A stretch of DNA of 64,000 nt from Streptomyces sp. V3I8. GTDB taxonomy: Bacteria; Actinomycetota; Actinomycetes; Streptomycetales; Streptomycetaceae. Below the pieces are notes generated by a model. The model was given only the letters and a program-made list of their open reading frames with translations. It did no database searches and was not told the DNA's origin. Shown in pieces: positions 55,001 to 63,184 of this stretch (positions are counted from its first letter, which is position 1; each line of letters begins with the position of its first letter). Where the stretch lies: NCBI RefSeq assembly GCF_030817535.1, contig NZ_JAUSZL010000002.1:4464001-4528000 (forward strand). Reading direction: 5' to 3'. Position numbers and translations under genes: made by a program.

Positions 55001-55038
55001 CGTGGGCCGTCCCTCCTGCACAGAGGGTGCGGCCCACG
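55001..55038. terminator. Hairpin after snpA
   Basis: CGTGGGCCGTCCCT (55001-55014) pairs with AGGGTGCGGCCCACG (55024-55038) with one bulge; lies between convergent snpA and the EEP gene. Confidence 0.65.
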
Positions 55039-55076
55039 CCGTCCTGCGTGCCGAGCACGTCCTCACCGGTCGTTCC

Positions 55077-56114
55077 TCACCGGCTCTTGTTGAGAGTCAG
55101 GTCCACGACGAGCGCCCGGTGGTCGGTGTCGCCGAGCTCCAGGAACCGGGTCCGGTGCGCGGTGAAGCCGCGGGAGACGAGCACGTGGTCGATCTGGGCG
55201 CCGAGGGCCGGCGCCGTCAGGGCGGGCCAGGTCGGCGTACGGGTGTCGCCGGTGAGCCGGGCGCCGTCCATGAAGCCGGTGTCCAGGATGCGGCGGAAGG
55301 CCGCGTGGTCCTGGGTGGCGTTGAAGTCGCCGGCGACGAGGGTGGGGCGGTCGACGTTCGCGGCGGCGTAGTCGCGCAGGGCGGACAGCTCCTTGCGCCA
55401 GGTGCCCAGGCCGGACGGCAGCGGCGGCATGGGGTGGGCCAGCTGGAGGCGTATCCCGTAGCCGTTCACGTCGGCGACGGCGCCGGGCATGCCCATGGTG
55501 GCGGGGATGCCCTTCGCGGCCTGGAGGGGATGCCGGCTGAGGATGACGGAACCTTCGGAGCCGGTGCCTTCGACGGCCTGCCGGTAGGGGTAGACGACCT
55601 TCTCGTTCTTCGACCGCTCGCCGAGGGCCTGCTCCAGCCGCTTCCCGCAGCTCTGGTCGCACTCCTGGACGAAGACGAAGTCGGGGCGCTGCTTCGTGAC
55701 CGCCCCGATCAGGCCGTCCGTCGCCGCACCGAACTCGACGTTCGAGGTGAGGACGCGGACCTCGGCGACCGGCAGGCCCCCGGGTTCCATCGTCTTCCCG
55801 TACGGCTCCATGTACCAGGCGGTCACCCCGAGCGCGGCCACGCCCCAGATGAGTCCGAAGCGCCAGCGGGACAGGACCGCGAACACGAGGGCGAGGCCGG
55901 TGGGGGCGAGGAGCCAGGGCAGGAACGCGAGCAGCTGGGGTACGGGGGTGACGGCGTCGGTGTCGGCGATGCGGCAGCCGAGGACGGTGCTCACGGTGAG
56001 GAGCAGCAGGGCGGCGAACCAGGTGCCCGCCGCCGTGCGGGCGCGGCGGTCCGCCGGGGCGTCGTAGCCTGCGGCTCGCTCGCCCGTTCCAGCCGTCGCA
56101 CCGCGTACGCCCAC
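55077..56114 (-). CDS. Membrane-anchored endonuclease/exonuclease/phosphatase-family protein
   Basis: 345 aa: three N-terminal TM segments (about residues 30-105; TWFAALLLLTVSTVLG, LLAFLPWLLAPTGLALVF, FGLIWGVAALGVTAW), then an external EEP domain with LTSNVEF, VQECDQSC, LSRHPL, AGDFNATQDH, IDHVLVS and GDTDHRALVVD: all catalytic motifs present. The substrate could be extracellular DNA, sphingomyelin-type lipids or phosphoinositides. The single-domain layout matches a widespread actinobacterial membrane EEP group. Confidence 0.9.
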   Translation of the reverse strand: MGVRGATAGTGERAAGYDAPADRRARTAAGTWFAALLLLTVSTVLGCRIADTDAVTPVPQLLAFLPWLLAPTGLALVFAVLSRWRFGLIWGVAALGVTAWYMEPYGKTMEPGGLPVAEVRVLTSNVEFGAATDGLIGAVTKQRPDFVFVQECDQSCGKRLEQALGERSKNEKVVYPYRQAVEGTGSEGSVILSRHPLQAAKGIPATMGMPGAVADVNGYGIRLQLAHPMPPLPSGLGTWRKELSALRDYAAANVDRPTLVAGDFNATQDHAAFRRILDTGFMDGARLTGDTRTPTWPALTAPALGAQIDHVLVSRGFTAHRTRFLELGDTDHRALVVDLTLNKSR

Positions 56115-56221
56115 GTTTTCCTGTCCCTCCGGCCCCGACCCTTTGCAGGGATCCTCTCTCAGAGACGGAGAGCGTGTGTGCGGGGTTGCGCGGCGGGGCC
56201 GTCGGCTGCGGGCCGGCGGGG

Positions 56222-56272
56222 GCTTGTCGCGCAGTTCCCCGCGCCCCCGAAGGGCGCTTTTCAGGAGCGCGG
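56222..56272. repeat. Copy of the GTTCCCCGCGCCCC intergenic repeat
   Basis: CTTGTCGCGCAGTTCCCCGC followed by GCCCCCGAAGGGCGCTTTTC, another copy of the dispersed unit, between the EEP gene and the hydrolase gene; it can fold GCGCCC against GGGCGC, then a T run, as a terminator for the hydrolase. Confidence 0.7.
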
Positions 56273-56273
56273 C

Positions 56274-57050
56274 TCACATACGGGCCAGCAGTCCGGCCAG
56301 GGCCTCGTCGAACTCCTCGGGCCGTTCCAGGTTCGGCAGGTGGGCCGCGCCCGGTACGACGCGCAGGACCGAGTCCGGGAGGGCCGCGTGCATCGCCTCC
56401 GCGTCTGCCACCGGCGTGAACGTGTCGTCCTCGCCCACCACCACCAGCGCGGGAACGCGGACCCGGGTCAGCAGGTCCCGGTAGTCGGGCCGCTCGGCCC
56501 TGCCCCGCAGGGCCGCCGCGGCCCCCTCGGCCGGCGTGCCCGTCATCATGCGGTGGACGTGCGCCGCCACCTCCGGCCGGGCGTACGGCGCGACCATGTC
56601 GTACAGCACCTCGTCCGCGTACCCGGCCATCCCCTCGCGCAGCAGCCGGTCGGCCGTCGCTGCCCGGGACCTCCTCCCCTCCGGCGTCTCCGCCGCCGGG
56701 AAGGTGTCCGCCAGGAGCAGCCCCCGTACGCGCCCGGGGAACAGGCGGAGGAACTCCATGGCGATCTGGCCGCCCATCGACAGTCCGCCGAGGACGAATG
56801 CGGGTACCCGGAGGTCGTCGAGGAGGTCCGCCACGTCCTGCGCGAAGACGGAGAGCGGGGTGATCCCGGGGACCACCGGCGAGGCGCCGTAGCCGCGCAG
56901 ATCCGGAACGATCACCCGGCGCTCCGGCGAGAAGGCCGCCACCTGGGGTGCCCACATCGTGCGGTCGAAGGGGTGGCCGTGGATCAGGACAAGGGGCAAC
57001 GCCGTGGCGGCATGCGGTCCTTCGTCCTCGTATGCGAGGAAGGGAGCCAT
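56274..57050 (-). CDS. Alpha/beta hydrolase
   Basis: 258 aa from ATG 57050 (GAAGGGAGCC upstream). Oxyanion HGHPFDR, nucleophile Ser in GLSMGGQIA, acid Asp in GEDDTFTP, His in GAAHLPNLERPEEF: a full triad of the lactonase/haloperoxidase-like family. Divergent from a MocR regulator with direct-repeat operators in the 95-base gap, so it is a likely regulatory target. Confidence 0.9.
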   Translation of the reverse strand: MAPFLAYEDEGPHAATALPLVLIHGHPFDRTMWAPQVAAFSPERRVIVPDLRGYGASPVVPGITPLSVFAQDVADLLDDLRVPAFVLGGLSMGGQIAMEFLRLFPGRVRGLLLADTFPAAETPEGRRSRAATADRLLREGMAGYADEVLYDMVAPYARPEVAAHVHRMMTGTPAEGAAAALRGRAERPDYRDLLTRVRVPALVVVGEDDTFTPVADAEAMHAALPDSVLRVVPGAAHLPNLERPEEFDEALAGLLARM

Positions 57051-57077
57051 GGGACGGACCCTAGGGCCCGGCGACTT

Positions 57078-57111
57078 CTCGGTGCAATAGGATCTTTGCC
57101 CTCGGTGCAAT
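57078..57111. promoter_or_regulatory. MocR operator: tandem CTCGGTGCAAT repeats
   Basis: Identical 11-mers CTCGGTGCAAT at 57078-57088 and 57101-57111 (23-base period, two helical turns) between the divergent hydrolase and MocR genes. Direct repeats at this spacing are typical of MocR/PdxR-type binding sites. Confidence 0.75.
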
Positions 57112-57145
57112 CCGGGGACTGCGCGCGATCGAGGAAGGAGCGGCC

Positions 57146-58480
57146 GTGAAGGACTACCGGCGTATCGCCGACCTGCTGGCCGAGGAGATCTACTCGGGAC
57201 GGCTGAAGGCCGGCGAACGGCTGCCCCCGCAACGGGTGTTCGCCCGGCGGCGGCATATCGCGGGGTCCACGGCCGGGCGGGTGTACGGCGAACTGGTGCG
57301 GCGCGGACTCGTCGTGGGCGAGGTCGGGCGCGGCACCTACGTGCGGGCCGCCCCGGCACCGTCGGGCCGGTCCCTCGCCGAGGCCGTGCACGGCCACGAC
57401 CCCGGGATGACCGTCGACCTGGAGCTCAACTACCCGTCCGTGGAAGGGCAGTCGGAGCTGCTGGCGGGCGGGCTCGCGCCCCTGCTGCGGCCCGACGTGC
57501 TGGCCGGGGCCACCCGCACCGTCCCGGCCACCGGCACCGCCGCCGCGCGCGAGGCCGTCGCGGGGCTGCTGGCCGCGACCGGCTGGCGGCCGGACCCCGG
57601 GCAGCTCCTCTTCGCGGGGAACGCCCGGCAGGCCATCGCGGGCGCCCTCGCCTCGCTGGTACGGCCCGGCGGGCGGGTCGGCGTGGAGGAACTGACGTAT
57701 CCGCTGGTCAAGGAGATCGCGGCGCGGATCGGCTGCACCCTCGTCCCGCTCGCGACGGACGGGCGGGGGCTGCGGCCCGACGCCGTCGCCGCCGCCCACC
57801 GCGCCGCGCCGCTGTCCGCGCTGTACGTCCAGCCGACGCTGCACAACCCCACCGGGGTGACGACCGGTGACGCCCGCAAGCGGGAACTGGCCGCCGTGGT
57901 GCGGGACATGGACCTGCCCGTGGTGGAGGACCGCATCTGGTCCTTCCTGCACGAGGGGGGCGTGCCGTTCGCCGCGTACGCGCCCGAACGCGTCCATGTC
58001 GTGGACGGGCTGTCGAAGCGGGTCGCGCCCGGACTGACCGTCGGCTTCCTCGTCGTGCCCGGGGACCGGGTGGAGGCGGTGGCCGGGGCGCTGCGGTCGG
58101 GCGGGTGGACGGCCGGGCGGTTCGCGCTGGAGGCGGGCACGCGGTGGATCCGCAACGGGACCGTCGAGCGGCTCGTCGGACAGAAACGGGCGGACGCCTC
58201 CCGGCGGCAGCGCGTGGTCGCGGAACTGCTCGACGGATTCACGGTACGGGCCGACCCGAACGCGTACTACGCCTGGTGGGAGCTGCCCGCGCCCTGGCGC
58301 GCCGACACCTTTACGGCGGCCGCCGCCGCGCGCGGCATCGCCGTCACCCCCGGGGCCGCCTTCGCCGTGGGGCCGCGGGGCGCGCCGGACGCCGTCAGGC
58401 TCGGGCTCGCGTCGGTTCCGCTGCCGGTGCTGGGACGGGCGCTGCGGACCCTGCGCGACGTCGCGCGCGGCGGTCCGTGA
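57146..58480 (+). CDS. MocR/PdxR-type regulator (GntR HTH fused to aminotransferase fold)
   Basis: 444 aa. N-terminal GntR winged helix (DYRRIADLLAEEIYSGRL, LPPQRVFARRRHIAGSTAGR; residues 2-70) and a fold-type-I aminotransferase domain with PLP Lys in VVDGLSKRVAPG. MocR proteins use PLP adducts as signals. Its target is probably the divergent hydrolase. The last 86 bases overlap the convergent membrane-protein gene. Confidence 0.9.
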   Translation: MKDYRRIADLLAEEIYSGRLKAGERLPPQRVFARRRHIAGSTAGRVYGELVRRGLVVGEVGRGTYVRAAPAPSGRSLAEAVHGHDPGMTVDLELNYPSVEGQSELLAGGLAPLLRPDVLAGATRTVPATGTAAAREAVAGLLAATGWRPDPGQLLFAGNARQAIAGALASLVRPGGRVGVEELTYPLVKEIAARIGCTLVPLATDGRGLRPDAVAAAHRAAPLSALYVQPTLHNPTGVTTGDARKRELAAVVRDMDLPVVEDRIWSFLHEGGVPFAAYAPERVHVVDGLSKRVAPGLTVGFLVVPGDRVEAVAGALRSGGWTAGRFALEAGTRWIRNGTVERLVGQKRADASRRQRVVAELLDGFTVRADPNAYYAWWELPAPWRADTFTAAAAARGIAVTPGAAFAVGPRGAPDAVRLGLASVPLPVLGRALRTLRDVARGGP

Positions 58481-59279
58481 GCCAGGTCGCGAGGGCCACC
58501 GTGAGGCCGAGGGCCAGGATGGACCAGGTGGCCGTGCGCAGGGTCTCGGTGAGCGCGTCGTAGACCGCGCCCGCCGCCGCGCGGGAGACGTGCCCGGGCA
58601 GCCCTTCGAGCGTCAGGACGCGGGCCGCGGCCGTGGCCAGGGCCAGCAGGGCGGCGCCCAGGGCCGTCCCGAGGGCCGTGGCGGTGACGGCACGGCGGCG
58701 GCGTACGGCGAGGAGGATGCCGCCGACGGCCAGGGCGACCGCCGCCAGGGGACACCAGAAGCCCGCGATCTCCAGCACGTGGAACCCCTTTCGCACGGAG
58801 CCCAGCTCCTGGGCGCGCAGGACCGTGACCTCGGTGTGCTCGACGGGGATGCGGTCCGCCATCGGCACGCGGTCGTCGGCCAGCCGTGTCTTCAACCGGG
58901 CGGTGACCGGGGCCAGGTCGAGCGTGACGGCGCCCCCGCGGTCGCTGCGCAGGGCCCGCAGGACGGCGTCGTGCGCGGCGCGGTTCGCGGCGTTCCAGGC
59001 CGCGCGGAAGGCCTCCGTACCGGTGAAGGACCGCACCGCCCGGTGGACGTACGCGCGGACCTCCCCCTCCAGCGGTCCCACCTCGACCTCGCTCATGATC
59101 CCGTCGGTGACCGTGTCCGCGACGGCGCCCCGCACATCGGGTCCGGCGGCCAGCGGCGCCATCGCCTCGACGTACCGCCCGGTGTCGCCGATCTCGTACT
59201 TCGCCCACGCCGACAGACCGGCCGGCGGCACGAGGAGGCAGGCGAGCACGATCAGCAGCGCCGAGAGGACTTTGCGCAC
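58395..59279 (-). CDS. Membrane protein of unknown function
   Basis: 294 aa. N-terminal TM or signal anchor (VLSALLIVLACLLVPPAGLSAW), a roughly 145-residue external domain with helix-forming repeats (YVEAMAPLAAGPDVRGAVAD, VRAYVHRAVRSFTGTEAF), then three C-terminal TMs (WCPLAAVALAVGGILLAV, ATALGTALGAALLALATA, TWSILALGLTVALATWL) and a basic tail. The order resembles actinobacterial integral membrane proteins of unknown role. Overlaps the convergent MocR gene by 86 bases. Confidence 0.72.
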   Translation of the reverse strand: MRKVLSALLIVLACLLVPPAGLSAWAKYEIGDTGRYVEAMAPLAAGPDVRGAVADTVTDGIMSEVEVGPLEGEVRAYVHRAVRSFTGTEAFRAAWNAANRAAHDAVLRALRSDRGGAVTLDLAPVTARLKTRLADDRVPMADRIPVEHTEVTVLRAQELGSVRKGFHVLEIAGFWCPLAAVALAVGGILLAVRRRRAVTATALGTALGAALLALATAAARVLTLEGLPGHVSRAAAGAVYDALTETLRTATWSILALGLTVALATWLTDRRARRRAGSAAPVPAPAAEPTRARA

Positions 59280-59412
59280 CCCTCAAGGAACGGCCCCGGC
59301 CGCGCCCGCCGCCATCGGGGCACGGCCGGGGTGCTGCATCCGGACGCGGATTGCGTTCTTCCGGGGGACCCCGGGGGGCCTCCGACGGCTCGAAGCGGTG
59401 CGGAGGAGCCGG

Positions 59413-60273
59413 TCATCTGCGGTTGTAGAGCCTCATCGTGACCGGGCCGAAGACCAGGACCAGCGCCGCGGCCCAGCCCAGCGACCAGGCGATCCCGGCG
59501 GCCGGCCAGGAGCCGTCCATCAGGCCGCGGACCGCCGAGGCGAGGTGGGTGACCGGGTTGTTGTTGACGAACGCCTGGAGCCAGCCCGGCATCGTCTCGG
59601 GGCGGACGAAGATGTCGCTGAGGAAGGTCAGCGGGAACAGGATCATCATGCTCACGCCCATGACCGACTTCTCCGTACGCAGCAGCAGGCCGAACATCGT
59701 CCACACCCAGGAGAAGGCGAACGAGAACACGATCAGCAGCAGGACGCCCGCGACCACTCCCCGGACGCCGCCGTCCGGGCGGAAGCCCATGATCAGCCCG
59801 ACCGTCAGCATCACGACCGACGCGATCGTGTAGCGCAGGGCGTCCCCGAGCAGGTAGCCGACCAGCGTCGACGGGCGCCAGACGGGCAGCGAGCGGAAGC
59901 GGTCGAAGACGCCCTTCGCGATGTCGACGTTGACCGAGACGCCCGTGTACATCGTGATCATGACGACCGACATCACGAGGATGCCGGGCAGCAGGTACTG
60001 GATGTACTCCCGCGGGGAACCGGCGAGCGCGCCCCCGAACAGGTACGTGTACATCAGCACCAGCATGACCGGGAACGCCGTGACGTCGAAGAGCTGCTCC
60101 GGTACGTGCTTGATCTTCAGGACCGCCCGCCAGCCGAAGGTGAGGGACGTCCGCAGGGCGTTCGGGCGCGGGGGGCGCTCGCCGGAGACCAGGAGAGCGG
60201 CGAGGCTGTCGGCGCGGACCGGCGCGAGGTCCGCGGAATCCGTGGTGCCGGTGGACCGGGTTGTGGTGCTCAT
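59413..60273 (-). CDS. ABC-2 type transporter permease (DrrB-like)
   Basis: 286 aa from ATG 60273. Six TM segments in the ABC-2 pattern ([21 protein letters not shown], quoted in part; [40 protein letters not shown]). Starts inside the ATPase gene's stop (ATGA at 60270-60273). With the ATPase it forms an exporter of the daunorubicin-resistance DrrAB type; the cargo is unknown and no biosynthetic cluster is nearby. Confidence 0.92.
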   Translation of the reverse strand: MSTTTRSTGTTDSADLAPVRADSLAALLVSGERPPRPNALRTSLTFGWRAVLKIKHVPEQLFDVTAFPVMLVLMYTYLFGGALAGSPREYIQYLLPGILVMSVVMITMYTGVSVNVDIAKGVFDRFRSLPVWRPSTLVGYLLGDALRYTIASVVMLTVGLIMGFRPDGGVRGVVAGVLLLIVFSFAFSWVWTMFGLLLRTEKSVMGVSMMILFPLTFLSDIFVRPETMPGWLQAFVNNNPVTHLASAVRGLMDGSWPAAGIAWSLGWAAALVLVFGPVTMRLYNRR

Positions 60274-61325
60274 GCCGTGGCCTCTTTCTCGTGCCGGGTG
60301 CGGGCTGCGGGCCGCGGGTGGTCGGGTTTTCCGGTGAGGGCCAGGAACACCTCGTCCAGGCTGGGCTGGCCCAGGGAGAAGTTGTCGACGACGATGCCCG
60401 CGCGGGCGAGTTCCGCGAGGGCGCGGGACGCCTTCTCGGCGCCGCCGCTCCCGTCCGCCGGGCCGCTTCCGTCCGCCGGGCCGTTGCCGACGCGGGCCGT
60501 CAGGGCCACCGGGTCCGGTTCCAGCTGGACGTCCGCGCCGAGGGTCTGCCGGAGCAGCCGCTCGGCGTCCGGGCGCCGGTCCGCGTCCCGCAGCCGTACG
60601 TGCACGGCGCCGGCGCCTACCGACGCCTTCAGCTCGCCCTTGGTGCCCTCGGCGATGACCCTGCCCTGGTCGATGACGGCGATCCGGGACGCCAGTTGGT
60701 CGGCCTCGTCCAGGTACTGGGTCGTCAGCAGGACCGTCGTGCCCTGGGCGACGACCGCCCGCACGATCTCCCAGACCTGGTTGCGGCTGCGCGGGTCGAG
60801 GCCCGTCGTCGGCTCGTCCAGGAACAGCAGGTCCGGGGTGTTGAGGATGGACGCGGCGATGTCGATACGGCGCCGCATGCCGCCGGAGTAGTTCTTCACC
60901 TGGCGGCCGGCCGCCTCCGACAGGCCGAAGGCGTCCAGGAGCTGGGCCGCGCGGCCGGACGAGGCCTTCTTGGCGTGGCCGGTCAGGCGGGCCAGCAGCA
61001 CGAGGTTCTCGGTGCCGGTCAGGTCCTCGTCCACCGAGGCGTACTGGCCGGTGAGGCTCACCCTGGCGCGTACCGCGTCCGCCTCGCGCACGACGTCGTG
61101 GCCGAAGACGTGGGCCTCGCCGCCGTCGGGGCGCAGCAGGGTCGCCAGCATGCGTACGGTCGTGGTCTTGCCGGCGCCGTTCGGGCCGAGCAGGCCGTAG
61201 ACCGTGCCCGCCTCGATGCGCAGGTCCACTCCGTCGACCGCGCGGGTGTCGCCGAAGGTCTTCACCAGGCCCGCGGTCTCGATGGCCGGCCCGGCCCGGT
61301 GGTCGGTGCGGTTGCTGCTCGTCAT
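60270..61325 (-). CDS. ABC transporter ATP-binding protein (DrrA-like)
   Basis: 351 aa from ATG 61325; frame open to 61397. Walker [12 protein letters not shown]-loop [13 protein letters not shown], signature [12 protein letters not shown], Walker [14 protein letters not shown]-loop TTQYLDEAD, and the DrrA-type C-terminal part with [16 protein letters not shown] 6-residue repeat ADGSGP is inserted near the end. Coupled to the permease gene. Confidence 0.93.
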   Translation of the reverse strand: MTSSNRTDHRAGPAIETAGLVKTFGDTRAVDGVDLRIEAGTVYGLLGPNGAGKTTTVRMLATLLRPDGGEAHVFGHDVVREADAVRARVSLTGQYASVDEDLTGTENLVLLARLTGHAKKASSGRAAQLLDAFGLSEAAGRQVKNYSGGMRRRIDIAASILNTPDLLFLDEPTTGLDPRSRNQVWEIVRAVVAQGTTVLLTTQYLDEADQLASRIAVIDQGRVIAEGTKGELKASVGAGAVHVRLRDADRRPDAERLLRQTLGADVQLEPDPVALTARVGNGPADGSGPADGSGGAEKASRALAELARAGIVVDNFSLGQPSLDEVFLALTGKPDHPRPAARTRHEKEATA

Positions 61326-61860
61326 GTCGGTCCGCCCATCCGCGTAGCTCTGAGGACTTGTTCCGGGATGCAGACCCCCGGGGGTGCGGAAACTCATCGG
61401 TGGGGCGGGGCGGGCGGGTCCCGGCCCGCTCGCCGGGTGCGGCCCGGTGGGGGCTGTTCGCGCAGTTCCCCGCGCCCCTGAGGGGCGGGGTTGGGTCCCG
61501 GCTGGTTCTTTGGGTGCGGGCCGGTGGGGGCCGTTCGCGCAGTTCCCCGCGCCCCTGGGGGGTGGGGTTGTGTCCTGGGTCGGTTCTTTGGGTGTGGGTC
61601 GGTGGGGGTTGTTCGCGCAGTTCCCCGCGCCCCTGAAGGGCGGGGTTGTGTCCCGGCCGGTTCTTTGGGTGTGGGTCGGTGGGGGGTGAGCGCGTTGTTT
61701 CCCGTGCCCCTGGACGCAAAAGCCGGGGCGTAGCCCCGCTTTTGAGGGGCGCGGGGAACTGCGCGCTCAGCCACGACGCACCCGCACCCAGCCACCGGGC
61801 CGGGGCGCAGCCCCGTTTCGTGCGGGTGCGGGCCGCCGGATCGCATGGTTCGCTGGGCGG
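61326..61860. repeat. 535-base gap with about 77-bp tandem repeats
   Basis: Contains four units of about 77 bases at about 61420-61497, 61498-61574, 61575-61652 and 61653-61730. Each has GGTTCTTTGGGTG(C/T)GGG, GGTGGGGG and GCGCAGTTCCCCGCGCCCCT; the last is degraded. A reverse copy (GGGGCGCGGGGAACTGCGCG) follows at 61744-61763, so the array can fold on itself. The promoter of the phosphatase gene must lie in 61765-61860; no clear hexamers seen. Confidence 0.8.
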
Positions 61861-63150
61861 ATGAGCGGTGCGGACCGGCGAACGCCTGCCCAGCGACAGC
61901 AACTGCTCCGCATCCGCGGACGCAGCATCGCCTGGGCACCCCCGCTGCTCCTGCTCATCGCGATCGCCGTGATCGACAGCAACACCTCGGGCGAGTTCAG
62001 GATCATCTCCTGGATCGTCCTGGTGCCCGGCATCGCCGCGGCCATCTGCGGAGTCAAGGGCACCGCCGCCCTCGGCGTCCTCGCCGTCGTCACCTACATC
62101 GAGGTCGACACCGCCTGGCCGCACCAGGACCAGACCGGCCTCCCCGACTTCATCCTCGTCGCCGTGGGCGGGGCACTCGCGACCACGGCCTGCGCGGTGC
62201 GGGTCCGCGAGGAGCGGCGGATGCTGCACATGCGCGACGTCGCCGACACGACCCGCCGTACCGTCCTGCGCCCGATGCCCACTCCCTGGGCGGGCCTGGA
62301 ACACGCGGCCGTCTACCTCGCCGCCGACAGCGAGGCCCGCGTCGGCGGCGACTTCTACGACATCCAGCCGGGCCCCCACGGCACCCGCGTCCTCCTCGGG
62401 GACGTCCAGGGCAAGGGCCTTCCCGCGGTCGACGCGGCCGCCGCCCTGCTCGGCACGTTCCGGGAGTCGGCGTACCACGAGGCGTCCCTGGCCGTCGTCG
62501 CCGAACGGCTGGAGGTGCGGATGGGGCGCCACCGCCGGTACGTGACGGACCTCGGCGGCGCGCCGGAGCGCGGCGTGGAACGCTTCGCGACCGCGGTCCT
62601 CGTCGCGTTCCCGCCGCCCGGCGCCCCGGCCGGGCACATCGAGGTCGTCAACTTCGGGCACGAGCCTCCGCTCGTCGCCGGACAGGGCGGCGTGCGCCTC
62701 CTGCCGCCCGGCGACGGCCTGCCGCTCGGCCTGGCCGGGCTGACCGGACCGGAGGCGGCCCTCCCGCCGGTCCGCCGGGTGCCCTTCGCCCCCGGCGAGA
62801 CCCTGCTCCTCGTCACGGACGGCGTGACCGAGGCCCGCGACGCCGACGGCACCTTCTTCCCCCTGCACGCCCGCGTCGCCCTGGCCGTCTCCACCGACCC
62901 CGCCGCCGCCCGCCCCCGCACCCTCGTCGAACTGGTCCGCGAAGGCACCCTCCGCCACAGCGCCGGACACCTGGTGGACGACACGACGATCTTCGCCGTA
63001 CGCCAGGCGAGGCAGGCGAGGCAGGCGAGGCAGTCGGGGCAGACGCGACAGGCCGGGCAGGACGGGCGGGCCGGGCAGGCGCGAAACGGCACCTCTCCTC
63101 CCGTACCGCCCCCGCACGGATCCACTGCGCACCCGCACCGGTTACCGTGA
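61861..63150 (+). CDS. Membrane SpoIIE-type PP2C phosphatase
   Basis: 429 aa. About three N-terminal TM segments (WAPPLLLLIAIAVID, IISWIVLVPGIAAAIC, AALGVLAVVTYI) and a fourth region, then a SpoIIE/PPM domain (about residues 145-385; ARVGGDFYDI, LLGDVQGKG, LLVTDGVTEARD, VDDTTIFAV). Likely dephosphorylates an anti-sigma antagonist at the membrane. The tail carries imperfect (RQA)n repeats at 63001-63080. Ends five bases before the next gene's upstream GTG. Confidence 0.9.
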   Translation: MSGADRRTPAQRQQLLRIRGRSIAWAPPLLLLIAIAVIDSNTSGEFRIISWIVLVPGIAAAICGVKGTAALGVLAVVTYIEVDTAWPHQDQTGLPDFILVAVGGALATTACAVRVREERRMLHMRDVADTTRRTVLRPMPTPWAGLEHAAVYLAADSEARVGGDFYDIQPGPHGTRVLLGDVQGKGLPAVDAAAALLGTFRESAYHEASLAVVAERLEVRMGRHRRYVTDLGGAPERGVERFATAVLVAFPPPGAPAGHIEVVNFGHEPPLVAGQGGVRLLPPGDGLPLGLAGLTGPEAALPPVRRVPFAPGETLLLVTDGVTEARDADGTFFPLHARVALAVSTDPAAARPRTLVELVREGTLRHSAGHLVDDTTIFAVRQARQARQARQSGQTRQAGQDGRAGQARNGTSPPVPPPHGSTAHPHRLP

Positions 63151-63184
63151 CGCCGTGGTGATCGAAGGGGAGGAGACTACGGGG

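Noticed and set aside
60270..61325. Antibiotic biosynthetic cluster around the DrrAB-like exporter and bkd genes
   Set aside because: No PKS, NRPS, terpene or tailoring genes in the window; the exporter stands alone and bkd genes are primary metabolism.
61420..61763. CRISPR-like array
   Set aside because: Units of about 77 bases are contiguous and similar throughout, with no unique spacers or cas genes; they match the dispersed intergenic repeat instead.
60274..63138. Long minus-strand extension upstream of the ABC permease
   Set aside because: The frame stays open across the ATPase gene and the PP2C gene but has no family features; the permease start at 60273 overlaps the ATPase stop in the normal way.
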